Made by a program: the position numbers and the translations under genes
Assembly: GCA_018136815.1 (NCBI GenBank)
Contig: CM030938.1
Span: forward strand, 1,276,202 to 1,340,201
Length of the DNA stretch: 64,000 nt
Direction of reading: 5' to 3'
Source: Isochrysis galbana
Taxonomy: Eukaryota; Haptophyta; Isochrysidales; Isochrysidaceae
Part shown: piece by piece, positions 11,160 through 25,339 of the stretch
Numbering within the stretch: position 1 is the first letter of the stretch
How the letters are laid out: every line of letters starts with the position of its first letter
Notes under the pieces: generated by a model
What the model saw: the letters and a program-made list of their open reading frames with translations, nothing else
Told to the model about the DNA's origin: nothing
The model's database searches: none

Positions 11160-12284
11160 TCAACACGAGCCGACACGATCTCTTGGGATGAGCCGAAGAT
11201 CCCGCCCATGCTTGAGAAAGACCTGCCCCGCGGTCTGCGCAGGGTTGATACCTACTCCATCTGTGGACGAGAGTGTGTGTGGGTGGAAGTACGGTTCTGT
11301 CAACCATACTGAGGAGGAGCAAAGTGCCTGGGCAAGAGACGTGTAGCAGAACATACCGTTGGTGATAATGGCAGAGGTAGCGTGGTTCTGCTTGAACTCG
11401 TCCGCCGCAAACTTGAGGACTGCCGTAAAGGGTGCACTCTCAGGCACCTTGAGCCTGCGCAGATAAGACAGACGCGGGGCGGGGCCCAAGAGTGAGCGCA
11501 AAATACACACTTGGAAGCTCCGTCGCCATGTTTGCTCTCTCCAGCACACTTCATCTTCCCTGCACTGTACGTCCCTCCCACTCCCTCCAGCACGGCCGCC
11601 CACCCTTCGCCATCTTCCCCCCCCCCCCCCCCCCCGCCCCCCCCCCCCCCTCCCCGAACCCACCCACCCACCCTTCGCCTCTTCCGCCTTCCGCCCCCCC
11701 CCCCCCCCCCCCCCCCCCAAGCCTGACCGTCCTCTCCCTCCCGGTGCACCAGCCGTCTCTCCGTTCCTCCCCTTCCTGACCTCCTCTCCCCCTCCCGCCC
11801 ATCCCACCCCTCTAATCCCCCGCGCCTGCCCCTCTCCGCCATTTCCGTCTCCCTGCCTCCCTCCCTCCCTAAGGCCTCCCCCCTTCTCCTTGCCCTCTCC
11901 CCGTCTCCCCCACCCCGCCCTCTCACTCCCCCCCGCCCTTCTCCCTCTTTCCCCGCCTCTTCCCCCACTCCCTCCCTCCATCTCCCCCCCCACACATACC
12001 GTCCTCTCTCCCTCTCCCCCCCCCTCTTCCTCCCTTTCCCTCACTCCCTCCCTCCCTCTCTCCCCCCAGCTCAAGAGCTGAGCCAAGAGAGAGAGAGAGA
12101 GAGGGAGGGAGGGAGAGGGAGAGGGAGAGAGGGAGGGAGAGAGAAGCCAGGGAGGCGTGCGGGGAGGACATGAGGGAAGGGGGGAAAGGGGGCTCTCGCT
12201 CGTGCCGCCGTCCACTCACACGCGGAACGGCAGCTTCGGGTCGCTCGTCAGAATGATCTTGAACTCCACTTTGCTCTCCCCCAT
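11160..12284 (-). CDS. UFM1: Ubiquitin-fold modifier 1 (UFM1)
   Basis: Three minus-strand exons, 12284-12220, 11454-11357 and 11260-11160, join to an 87-residue protein (human UFM1 has 85). Introns have GTGAGT and GTATGT donors and CAG acceptors, and the phases agree exactly. The protein shows the family hallmarks: [13 protein letters not shown] at the N-terminus, [34 protein letters not shown], and a C-terminus IPRDRVGSC. In the family, a UfSP protease removes the last two residues to expose the glycine that UBA5, UFC1 and UFL1 attach to targets, notably ribosomal protein uL24 at the ER. The precursor form is encoded here. Intron 1 (765 bp) is filled with poly-C and purine/pyrimidine tracts. 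Confidence 0.97.
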
Positions 12285-13517
<1,233 letters not shown>

Positions 13518-13533
13518 ATGCGTCCAAGCGAAG

Positions 13534-15339
13534 AACTAATTTTATAGTTGGTTGCCATGGAGCGCGCCGTCGCCCCCCACCTTTCCTTCGGGCCCCCCGC
13601 CGCGGGAGCCCCCCCAGTACCCATGGAGCTGTCGCTGGCGAAGCGACCGCGACCGCCCGCAGAGGCCGAGCAGGTGAGCGCGACCCCGGTCGCGCCGCAC
13701 GGCCCGTGGCCCCGTGGGCACGCCTGTGGGAATCACTACACACAACCGTGGTTCACAACGTTTTTAAAGACGGCGCCCTCACGACGCCGTACAGTAGGGA
13801 AGAGTGCTCGGCGTATGTTGAGCACCTGCCCGAAACCTTCGCGCACGAAGGCCGCGTGATACACAAAAAAGAATTTCTTGACTCATGGGACGAAGTCGTA
13901 AACTACGCGACACGGCTGTTGGAGCGAGCGAAAGAGCGCCCCCCCAAAAACACTAAAAGAGAAGAGTCGCATGTCGGCGACACCCAGCCTCAAGAGTTAG
14001 GTGATATGACACTATCCAGTGAAGTTAGAGTCACAGAGGATGACAGATACATCAGTAAATTTAACAATATCTGGATACACACCGACACCGACTACCTAGG
14101 AGAGACAGCCGGCACCGGGAAAATAGCGGAAGCCGGAGACATCCAATACTACCATCCACCAGCGAAATGGGAAGACGGGTACAAAGGCCCGAGATTCATG
14201 GAATACCCGTTGGCGGACGAGTACGCCATACGGAAAGGAAGGGTCGCTCTTGACGCGATCACCGTCTCCGACATCGCCAGGGAAGCGACTAAAACGACCC
14301 GAAAAAACGTCTCGCAAGCGGCGAGGTCCGCATGGGAGAATAGACTAAACATCACGAAAGATGAATGGATACATATAGCTAGACTATATGCAATGCCGCT
14401 GCTAAAACACACGGACAAACACTTGCACTTTAAGCATATTACTCACAGGAGGATCGGCACTAGGAACAGATTCCCAAATAGCCTAACGACTAAATGCAGA
14501 CTATGCCGCGACCACAGAGAGGGATCGTGTCATCTAGCATGGTGCCCCGAGACTAAAAAGATATTCGAAACCATAGACGCCCTGGCAAAGCACACGCCTC
14601 CTCCTAAGAGATCGAGTGCGCAAAAAATCAAAGACAGACTCTTCGCATACCCCGGCATGACCACCCCCGACAGCCTCAAAGCGCTCTATATAATAGCATG
14701 GAAATACATAATAAAAGACTTCTATAGAGTTGACTTCGAGGCGTACAACTACCACTATATACCAGTCCTTGAAGCCACTCTAATAAGGTTTGCCACCTTA
14801 GTTCGAGGCAAGACCTCACCAGACCCCCACAACTCCATGCGCACATATAAGGCCGCCCAGGGCAGAAAACCGAAGATCAAAAAAACGACAGAACTCAGCA
14901 CCCCTATATTTGTCGAAGACGAGAAAGGCAGGCTACACCTCAGCGAGGAATTCGGCCTCGTAGCGAAAGCTCTCGGCTTAGCCGAGAGACTCGCATGAAG
15001 CGACGCGTCACCCCGCTCAGACCGACAGCTCGGATGGACGACCGTCCATGACCACGGACACGCTGAGCGAACGCTCGTACGCACTAATATGAAGACGCCC
15101 GGCAACAACTACTGTATAGACAGGTCACCCATCAAAACAGGAGGAAGGAGAGAACCTACCGATGGGGACAGGTGCACCCCGCCTAGCTCGAAACCCCCGC
15201 ACGACCCGGGCCCCTAAGTAGAGCACGAGGGGAGTTGCCGCAAGGCAGGGAGTGGGGGAGTGGGTAGAAAAAGGGCGAGGCTTCGTGAGCGTCTTCCAGT
15301 GCCACGAGCGAGGCGAGAATATTAAAAGGTTTTTTTTTT
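13534..15339 (+). mobile_element. Internally deleted LINE with both ends (copy D)
   Basis: A 16-bp direct repeat, ATGCGTCCAAGCGAAG, occurs at 13518-13533 and again at 15340-15355 and marks the insertion exactly. The first base of the element is the first base of a hairpin (AACTAATT, loop TTAT, AGTTGGTT), three bases before the ORF1 ATG at 13557. About 59 codons of ORF1 follow. The sequence then jumps, near 13716-13725, straight into the C-terminal part of ORF2. The 3' UTR ends in ATTAAAAGG plus a T run. Thus most of ORF1, the endonuclease and the reverse transcriptase are missing while both termini are intact. Confidence 0.93.
13722..14998 (+). pseudogene. LINE ORF2 C-terminal remnant
   Basis: About 425 open codons inside copy D, homologous over their length to 38600-39861 of the other LINE. 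Shared features are WESL..(T/V)IVHN near the start, HFKHI.HRRI.T.NRF, a Cys/His cluster (CRLC...CHLAWC) and a C-terminal region ending in ALGLAERLA. The CX2C...HX3-4C arrangement after a basic stretch is typical of the region downstream of the reverse transcriptase in plant-like LINEs. No catalytic domain remains, and the ORF1 start upstream is in a different frame, so no complete protein is expected. Confidence 0.85.
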
Positions 15340-15439
15340 ATGCGTCCAAGCGAAGCTTTTGACCGAGAACGAGAGAAAGCAGAGAATTATAACGATAATA
15401 CCGAACGACGAAGAGAAGCCTAACGAGTGTCGATTCGCG

Positions 15440-15935
15440 AAAGCGAAAATGAGACCACGGGCGGGGGGGGGAGAAAACAAAAAACAAAATGAGACCGCGC
15501 GGGGGAGAAAAGAAAATGAGACCGCGGGAAAAAAAAAACAAAATGAGACCGCGGGGGGGGGAGAAAAGAAAATTAGGCCGCGGGGGGGGAGAAAAAAAAT
15601 GAGACCGCGGGGCGCGGGGGGAGAACAAAATGAGACCGCGGCAGGGGAGAGGGGAGAAAACAAAATGAGACCGGGGGGGGAGGAAAGAAAATGAGACCGC
15701 GGGGGGGGGGGAGAAGAGAGAAAAGAAAATGAGGCCGCGGGGGGGGGAAACAAAATGAGATCGGGGGGGTGAAAACAAAATGAGACCGCGGGGGGGGGAG
15801 AAAACGAAATTGAGACCGCGGGGGGGAGAAAAGAAAATGAGGCCACGGGGGGAGAAAACAAAATGAGACCGGGGGGAGAAAACAAAATGAGACCGCGGGG
15901 GGAAGAAAAGAAAATGAGGCCGCGGGGGGATTCTC
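15440..15935 (+). repeat. Purine-rich minisatellite
   Basis: Roughly 17-20 copies of a 24-32-bp unit built from AAAATGAGACCGCGG, a variable G run and AGAAAA(C/G). The G run varies from 4 to 10 and accounts for most of the length variation. Pyrimidine-rich DNA continues to the next gene at 16277 with no coding sequence that I can support. Confidence 0.93.
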
Positions 15936-16276
15936 TCGCTCTCTCGACTCTCCCTATCCCCCCCCCCCTCACCTCCCCCCCTCTATTCCCCACTCTCTCT
16001 CCCCTCTCTCTCTCTCCCCTCTCTCTCTCTCCCCTCTCTCTCTCTCCCCACGACAAGTCACGCGCTCTCGCTATTCTCTCTCTTCTCTTCTCTTCTCTTC
16101 TCCCTCTCTCTCTCCCTCCCTCCCTCCCTCTCTCTCCCCCTCTCCCTCTCGGTCGCGTCGCGTCGCGCCAACCGCCCTCCCTCCCTCTCTCCTTCTCTTC
16201 CTCCCTCCCTCCCTCCCTCCCTCCCTCCCTCCCGCTCCCTCCCCGCCTCCCCCCTCCCCGCCTCCCCGCGCCGAGG

Positions 16277-18411
16277 ATGGGCGGCAGCGGAGAGAAGCCA
16301 TGCACCTCTGGCGCCGCTCTCATCTTTGTGGTGGGGCTGCTCGCGGGCACCGGCTGCATCATTGTAAGCTCTCCCTCTCCCTGGCCTCGCCTCTCCCTCG
16401 CCTCTCCCTCGCCTCTCCCCCGCCTCTCCCTCGCCTTTCGCTCGCCTCTCCCTCCCTCTCGCCCGTGCCCCCTCTGCTTGCTGTGCTCCATTGCTCTACC
16501 TCTGCTACCTCTGCTCCCTCGCTCACTCTGCTTGTCACCCCCCTTCCATCCCCCCCTCGTCTCCCTCCCCCCCCCGGACTCCTTCCGATAGACCCCCTCT
16601 CACATTATCTCTTCCCGAGCCCGCCTCTCTCCTCTGATCCTCTAGTAGTTTGTCGCTCAAGTATTTCCTCCTCTTCCCTCTTGACTTCACGCTCACCGCT
16701 GCTCTCCCTAGTTCTCATGCCCCCCCCCCCCCCCCCTCCAGCCCCACATATTCAGCCATCCACCCAGACCCACGTGCACACCACAGCTCCACAGCCCTCC
16801 GGGCCTCTTCTGGCTCGCGCTTTTTTTTCGGGAGGGAATCTTCTTTCCACTAGGACCCCGTTTCACGCAAACCGCTCCCTCCCCCCCCCCACCCGCGCAC
16901 CGGCGCCCCTGCCTCCTCCCTCCGCATGAAACCCACCCTACGTCCCTTCCTTCCGGTTCCCGCAGTGCTCCAAGGCGCTCTTCCAGCTCGAGGCGCCCGG
17001 CCTCGACGGCAAAGTGATCCCGTTCAAACCAGCCGTCTTCCAGACATGGGTCATGTTTTTTGGCATGCTCTTCGCCCTACCCCTCTATGTTATCCTGGAG
17101 TTCATCCGTACGTACCAGGCAAAGAGTGATCCGGCGCTCAAGGCGCAGATGGATCGCGAGCCCAAGGTAACCTTCAAGATGCTGATGGTGCTTGGCGTGC
17201 CCGCCATCTTCGACCTCTCATCGGTGCTTCTCATGGTGGCTGGCCTCATGCACATCGACGCCTCCATGTGGATGCTTCTGCGTGGCGGCGGCATCGTCTT
17301 CGTCGCGTTGATGAAGCAATTCGCGCTTGGCGATCGACTCTCGGCCAACATGTGGTGGGGCGTCCTAATCATCGCTCTCGCCGTAGCGCTGGTCGGCTGC
17401 TCGAGCATGCTAAATGGCCATCCAAAGCCGGAGGACGGCAAGTCGGCTGTCGGCCCCAGCGCCTCCGACCTGCTTGTCGGCATCTCTCTCACCATTGCGG
17501 GGACCTTCATGCAGTCGCTCCAGTACGTCTACGAAGAGAAGGTGATGACGGGCTCGACGGCCGCGCCGCCCTGGCTCCTCATCGGCATGGAGGGCTTCTT
17601 TGGCACCCTGATCTGCACCGTTGTCGTCTACCCGCTCGCCGGCATCATCCCCGGCAACGACCATGGATGCATCGAGTACCTCCCCAATACGATTGCGCAG
17701 GTGCGCGGCTATCCGCCACAATCAAACCCAAGACCCTCGCGGATTCCCCGAGCTCCGCCCTGCCGTCACTTCCGCGCTCACCGGCTGCCATCCTCCATTT
17801 CCGCCATCAGATCCAAAACTCGGTGCCCATTCAGCAGCTCGCCTTCGGCTTCTGCACCCTCGTCTTCATCCTCAACTCCTTCTCGGTGCTTGTAACCTTC
17901 ATGCTCTCAAGCGTGTGGCATGCCATCCTCGACAACTTCCGCCCCATCACCATCTGGGGTGTTGAGCTCTACATGTACTACAGGTGAGCGCCACTGGCCC
18001 CGCTGCCGTCCGCCTGCCCGCCACTTTCTCCCACGTCCCCCTCCCTCTCCCTGACCCTCCACCCCCCACCCCATCCTCCCCAGCGCCGTTGGCGGCGGCG
18101 GCTTTGGCGAGCCGTGGCAGCGTGGCTCCTTGCTGCAACTTGCCGGCCTGGGCGTGATGCTGGTCGGCACCGCCGTCTACAACGGTTCCCTCTCATTGCC
18201 GTGCATTCCCAAGGGGGAGTGGTTGCTCTCGCCCGACGCCACCGCCAATACTTCCCACATGGCCTCGCCAGTCCTCACACGCTCGCCGCTTGTCACGGGT
18301 GGCGCCGCGCTCAGCCCCATCGTTCCGCCTCGGCCGATGCTGCCGGTCTCCGATCCGATGGCCAGAGGCGACAAAGGCAGCCTGCGCGACCAACTGCTTC
18401 CGGGTCGTTGA
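16277..18411 (+). CDS. SLC35F6-like drug/metabolite transporter
   Basis: Four exons, 16277-16363, 16966-17700, 17811-17983 and 18084-18411, give 440 residues with matching phases (donors GTAAGC, GTGCGC, GTGAGC; acceptors CAG). The protein has about ten hydrophobic segments. Family landmarks are GLLAGTGCII.CSKALFQLEAPG at the start (the human counterpart has a similar position for its first helix and loop), MLRGG-like MWMLLRGGGIVFVALMK, YVYEEKVM, IGMEGFFG, and the C-terminal LQLAGLGVMLVGTAVYNG. Human SLC35F6 is a lysosomal/mitochondrial member of the DMT superfamily; the substrate is unknown. A hydrophilic C-terminal tail of about 75 residues follows the last helix. Intron 1 is a 602-bp C/T-rich tract. 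The alternative call is a CRT-like transporter of the same superfamily. Confidence 0.93.
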
Positions 18412-18865
18412 TCACCGAGGGGATGCACTGGCGCATCTGCGCGCGGGGTCCTGGATCAGCGGTTCACGCCCTCCACCGAGAGCGCTGCTGCCGCGGCCTC
18501 GATGCGTTTGTGTGCCACACTGTGTGCATCTCTTTCATAAGGACGACGGTGTTTCCGAATCGCCTCCCACACAGTGGCCTGTGCGCCGCTGAGTGAGGCG
18601 AGTGACGTGGGACATTGGTAGCTATGGCTGACCGATCTTACAAGAGACAAGGCGATTCTGCTCGTTGCGCTCATAGATTCTGCTCGTTTCCCTCATGGAT
18701 CGATGCGATAACGGGGCGCCAGTTGTACGTCGCGCAAGCGGAGGGAAGACTTGTGCGTGCAAAAAGAATCTCAACAAATACCTAAAGCCGATATTAATGC
18801 AACCAATATGAATTTAACCATGTGAGGGCGCACGCTGCCCCCCCCTCCCTCTCTACTCCTTCCTC
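18412..18865. other. Intergenic, nothing recognised
   Basis: 3' flank of the transporter. No feature seen beyond a C run near 18838. Confidence 0.5.
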
Positions 18866-19420
18866 GTGATGGGGGAAAGGACCTCCTACCCGCCACCTGT
18901 CAGCTGCGCCCCAGGCACCCTCAGCCACCCGATACACCAAGAGAAAAAGCGCCCGTGGACAGACTTTTCATACACCCCGACGGCTCGCGCCCCAAATCCC
19001 TATACATATTGTACATGCTCGCCTGGAGAACTGGAGATACATCATCACAGACTTCATCTATGGATAGATAGACAGGATACAAACAATATACAATATACGA
19101 CAACGCCACCTTCTCGGAAGAGTCGGAGTCGGTGCTGATACGTATCATAGAAAGGTTCACGAGACTCTGCCGCGCGCTCATGTTCGCGCATTCGACGGAC
19201 ACATCGAGAACCGCGCAAGCCGGCATGGGGCGACAACCAAAAAAGGATCGACTTGGGCGACTTTCGCCCGATGCACGCGTACGCGAGACGGAGAGACGGA
19301 CAACAAAGACAAAGACAACTTGCTGCCCAGCGCGGAGCTGGTGTCCTTGGCCACGAGGCTGGGTGTGGAGTACCAAGTCACAGCCAATACAGAAACGCGT
19401 CCGGAGACGGGACACTAGAC
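18866..19420 (+). pseudogene. Decayed LINE ORF2 C-terminus
   Basis: Read across several frames, this segment keeps the order of motifs found at the end of ORF2 in copy D and in the LINE at 37354: a DRLF.(Y/H)P block, LYI(L/I).(A)WR.YII.DF, a run of roughly 50 residues ending in a LIR(F/I) block, and a terminal SAELVSLATRLGV that aligns with SEEFGLVAKALGL of copy D. Several frameshifts separate the blocks. It is a 5'-truncated relic. The rest, to 20120, holds nothing that I can name apart from short open frames. Confidence 0.65.
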
Positions 19421-20120
19421 ACATCAGAGATCACCACGATGACAGCCCCAACGAGGCCCCAACCAACAGCGTACCCGAGAGTACGCACAAGCCGTGCGAA
19501 GCAACTCGAAACTCCACCGAAATGATGCAACGATTGAACATCAAAGCAAGCCAAAGCCCTGCCGTGAACACGCATCCAAAACCGGGCCCGTGGTAGTGTA
19601 CCAGGGCCGCACCCCTGACATCAAAGACAAAGGAAAGAGGGGGGAAGGCGAGGAAGCGGAGGGATGGGAGAAAAAGGCGATGGCGGGCGGGAAGTAGATT
19701 ACTGGTCTTGTGATAGGTGTAGGTGTAGTAGCCCTGAACCTTCAGATCTTTTTTTGTACAACAGCTCATTCGTGAATCATGCATATTGATATTGAATTGA
19801 TCAAGATCAAGATCCCTACTCAGACCATCCTTCCGGCATGCTAGCTAGCCGTGCTAGTGCTGGATGCTAGATGAATATAGACAAAGACAAAAGACAAAGT
19901 GGGCGCATATGCATATGCACACACCAGCTGGCAGCTCGTCATTAGGCCCAACTTCCGACCTTAAGCTCCGACCAGCCCCGACCGGCCTCGATCGGCTCCG
20001 ACCAGCTCCAGACAACCCTAGCCAGCTAACCCTAGCCGGCCCCGACAACAACAAGAAAATTAGCTACCACCCAGATTCGAACCGGTCACCCCACCGCCGC
20101 CACCCGCCAGCCCAAACCAG

Positions 20121-20600
20121 TGGGCTGCCGGCGGGCGCTGGCTGGCGTGGGCGGGCTGCGTGGGCTGCCGGCGGGCGCTGGCTGGCGTGGGCGGGCTGCG
20201 TGGGCTGCCGGCGGGCGCTGGCTGGCGTGGGCGGGCTGCGTGGGCTGCCGGCGGGCGCTGGCTGGCGTGGGCGGGCTGCGTGGGCTGCCGGCGGGCGCTG
20301 GCTGGCGTGGGCGGGCTGCGTGGGCTGCCGGCGGGCGCTGGCTGGCGTGGGCGGGCTGCGTGGGCTGCCGGCGGGCGCTGGCTGGCGTGGGCGGGCTGCG
20401 TGGGCTGCCGGCGGGCGCTGGCTGGCGTGGGCGGGCTGCGTGGGCTGCCGGCGGGCGCTGGCTGGCGTGGGCGGGCTGCGTGGGCTGCCGGCGGGCGCTG
20501 GCTGGCGTGGGCGGGCTGCGTGGGCTGCCGGCGGGCGCTGGCTGGCGTGGGCGGGCTGCGTGGGCTGCCGGCGGGCGCTGGCTGGCGTGGGCGGGCAGCC
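20121..20600 (+). repeat. 12 x 40-bp tandem array
   Basis: The unit starts TGGGCTGCCGGCGGGCGCTG and continues GCTGGCGTGGGCGGGCTGCG. Eleven copies are identical and the twelfth differs at its end. Because 40 is not a multiple of 3, each strand cycles through all frames, and none contains a stop, so all six frames are open across the array. Confidence 0.98.
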
Positions 20601-20703
20601 GGCGGCGCTGGCTGGCGTGCCGGGCGCGGATGGAGGAGGAGCGGCGGGGTCGGCGGGGTCGGCGGGGTCGGAGGGCATGGACTAAGTCTCGGCCAACCCA
20701 TAC

Positions 20704-21269
20704 GTGAGTGACATGATTCGATCCTCCGGTGCGGCCGACAAGTACGTCGAAGGCAACGCGTCCGACCGCTACACGACTCCCACGCCTATCTCGTTCACTG
20801 CACACTTCACCAGCGTGGACGAAGAAAGATCACTCGACTCTCCAGCCACGACAAGCATGCGCACGAGTGACGAGGCGACCCACAAGACCTTCACACCCCC
20901 TCCAAGCGAAGCGGTGGTACGTTCGCAACGCCGCTCGCAACCACCACTCCATCCACTCCATCCCCTCTGCAGATCGTCCACAAGGTCAGCGACATCGATT
21001 GGAAGGCGTCTGCGGATCTCTGCGTTTTCTCATTCGTCGAGGTTCCCGTCGAGAACTAGAGCCAGGAGCTCGTCGACTTGCCAGATCCGGGCATGGGCGA
21101 TGCCGCTTGGCGCACCGATCGGATGCAAACCTTCCTCGGCGCAGCTCGCCGGGTCAGCAAGATGCTCACGCGAGGCGGCAACTCCTACCTTCAGTGCACC
21201 CCTCGGGGGCGGGCACTTCACTCAACAAACAATCATTGGAGCCTTTACGAGCGGCAGGGATCCGCCTGA
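20704..21269 (+). pseudogene. Possible decayed dual-specificity-phosphatase-like gene
   Basis: A first open segment ends at a plausible donor (GTG|GTACGT, about 20920). A CT-rich stretch ends in CTGCAG, and an exon opens at 20973 with IVHKVSDIDWKASADLCVF, in matching phase. The frame meets TAG at 21057-21059 yet stays open afterwards and encodes DLPDPGMGDAAWRTDRMQTF and RGGNSYLQCT.RGR. The spacing of VPVEN, an acidic DL motif, a helix and a GG.(V/S)Y..C...GR loop resembles dual-specificity phosphatases, but the catalytic His before Cys is Gln. The family assignment is a weak inference. With an internal stop and a damaged loop, a pseudogene is more likely than a gene. Confidence 0.3.
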
Positions 21270-21790
21270 ATGGCACGCCGCATGCCTTGTCCAACTTTGC
21301 CTTAGCGCGCTGGCTGGTTTCGTTGGCTTGCTTCCTTCCTTTCTCGCCGCCTCCGCCTCCTCCATCTCCATCTCCTCCGCCTCTGCTCTGGCCTCCGAAA
21401 AACTTTTGGGCGGAGGAAGTGATGCCAACACGACGAACACTCAACGGGCCTGAAATTAGCTTTTGTAGCTTAGAGGTGCAAACTGACAAATGCAATAAGA
21501 CTTAACTGACAAATACAATCAGACTTGTTCGTGAATAGTCATTTTGGTATACGTCTAAGAAAATCAGGACCGCTCACCAAATGAATTAATGCCGGCATCG
21601 CGACGGATTCGTTAAATCGGGTGGTACGCCGGAGTACTGAGTATGTGGGAATAGTGTATAGTGTCGATCCAAGTTAGGAGTCAATAAAAAATATTTACCT
21701 AAATAGACAGGAGGGGTGTGACAAAAAAAGGGAACCTCGAGTTGCACCTTCTTATGCAAAGACGTTAAGCTAAGGAACGCCTTCACTAAT
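21190..21790 (-). pseudogene. Retroelement ORF1 relic
   Basis: On the minus strand, LSVRRVGITSSAQKFFGG (near 21445-21390) matches a segment of copy B. KKVQLEVPFF (near 21750) matches KRVQPQV of copy C, just before its end. The region is frameshifted and lacks ends. Confidence 0.6.
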
Positions 21791-22675
21791 GTTCGAAATT
21801 GTAGTCTTAATGCAATATTTCAATGCAGCAATGAGAATGAGCCATTGTTGTAAGTTGTAAGAACGATATCCAAAGACGTTCTTCAGCGCGGTGAATGCCG
21901 CTTCCATCTCGACGCTCGGCGCGCGTGTCGCGACGTCGTTCCACGCGCGCGTCGCGCTGTTGCACAGCGCACTGCAGGCTAGCTTAAACTAGTATACTAT
22001 ATACTATACAACATCGTTATCGCTCCCGCCTCTCCCTCCGCCCAAGAGAGGTAAACATCCTCTGGATTGTCATTTGGAACCAACAATTCTTGAAGAAGAC
22101 GTTTGGTACAGGGTGACAGGGTGGACTTCTTCCCGCTTGGTGGGCGGAGTGTGGTCTTGGCGTTGGGAGCCTAACCCTAGCTGACCCTAGCTGACTCTAG
22201 CTGTGGGCGGGAGGCCGAGGAGCCGTGCTCTTTAACGGTAGGGAGCCTCACCGTTCCCCCCCCCCCTATATATATATATATCTATTCTTAGAGAGGGAGG
22301 GAGAGCTGCGGTGGGTGAGGCGGCCGCGCCCACCACCACAGAGGCCCAGCGGATGGGGGGGGGTCGCGAATACATTTGAATTGAGACGGAGAATATAACC
22401 ACTTCGGATGTGCCCCACCCGCGGGCGAACGCGGATCGCCCATCCCTCGCCGCTCTCTCTCTCTTCTCTCTCTCTCCCCACCCACACCCACCGTCGTCAG
22501 AATTCCCAACCCCTCACCCCACTCTCTCTTTCCTCTCTTCCTCCCGTTCTTTTCTCTCTCTCCCCCCCTCTCCCTCGCTCTCTCTCCCCCTCTCCTTTCC
22601 GCACTCTCTCTCTCTCCCCCTCCCCGTCCCCCGCCCCCCCCCTCTCTCTCGTCTCCCTCTCCTCCCCCTCCCCCC
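21791..22675. other. Intergenic and leader of STN1
   Basis: No gene seen. It contains an (AT)n stretch near 22267-22281 and a C/T-rich block from 22445 to 22675 that directly precedes the STN1 start codon. Confidence 0.5.
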
Positions 22676-24206
<1,531 letters not shown>

Positions 24207-25339
24207 TGCGTTGGCGCCTCTTCTCCTTTCCGGTGCACACTTCCGAGTCCGCCCTGGCGATGGGCAAAGACCCTTGGAGGGCCACAATCCATCGGAGTGT
24301 TCGTGTGCCGTGACCAGAAAACACCCACTTTGTTCCTCTCAGGCCTATAATAGCGTTATGTATTCCTTGCGTGCCGTGTAAGTAAGAGTACGAGGGGGTT
24401 ATTCGTGCACTTTAGGTCGTGTGTTAACAGCCCTTGCCATTACGCGGCCGTTGGCGGAGATACCGCAAAAAAATTCCTCGATCGCAACCCGTACATACGG
24501 CAGCGCACCAACGTGCGCCAAAGCACTTGTGCGTGCAACCTAAGTAGGGCGAAACTTTGCTGCTAGCTACTCCTACTCCGCCCGTGCGACAAAGCAGCGC
24601 GCGCGACCTCTCCCAACCCAGCGGCCAGCGATTCCGCCTTCAAAAACGCTTGGGAGATAGGAGAGGGGACGAAGGACGATGGGCGGGCATAATGAGCCGC
24701 TGGGAAGTGTGGGCGCGCGTAGTAGGAAGTAACGCACAAGACACGCAAGGCGCACAAGCTAGGCACACTGCCTTATACCCTTAGCGCCCGTGCGTGTAGC
24801 GGTAATTTGGTTGCGATTTTTCAGTTGATAAGAGTTGAGCTCAGTTCTTGTTAGGAATAAAGTCAGGCGGGCACCAGCGGCGCGTAAGACCATGGCGTCG
24901 TACAGTGGTTTCTATCGGCGAACTCAACAAAGGACGAGTAGCCGGTCAACGCACGGAAACAACCAGGCCCAAAGGCACGCATTCTGGCGTGCCTAATGTC
25001 CTTGGCCACTAGGCACAAAACCGACTCCGAGGCCGCCTTAGGTGCAAAACGTACGGGGGCGTGCGGGCGCGGGAGCAGGGGACGAGTTAGGGCGGGGCAA
25101 GTGGGCGGGCGAGTACATAGGGGGGGAATCATCGTTGCGGAGGGGCGGGTTTCGGAGGCAGAACAAGGGTGCCTAGGCGTTCGTCGTTGCACGAGCGGGC
25201 TCAGGGGTAACAAGCGGCACGGCGGAGGAGTCAAGTAGGCGTTGTGGGCCAGGTGGCAGTGCGTGCTGTTGCACGGCTTGGCCCGCCGCGAGGAACCCAG
25301 TAAGGTCAGCCATTTTCGAGCGTGTCCCTGCGAGCCGGC
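24207..25339. other. Intergenic between convergent genes
   Basis: STN1 ends at 24206 and importin alpha ends at 25340 from the other strand. I see no further gene or repeat. Confidence 0.55.

Noticed and set aside
20070-20100. tRNA-like B-box (GGTTCGAATCTGG on the minus strand)
   Set aside because: The T-arm pairs poorly, no acceptor stem, D-arm or anticodon arm can be drawn, and no convincing A-box lies at the right distance. A decayed tRNA-derived repeat is possible but unsupported.
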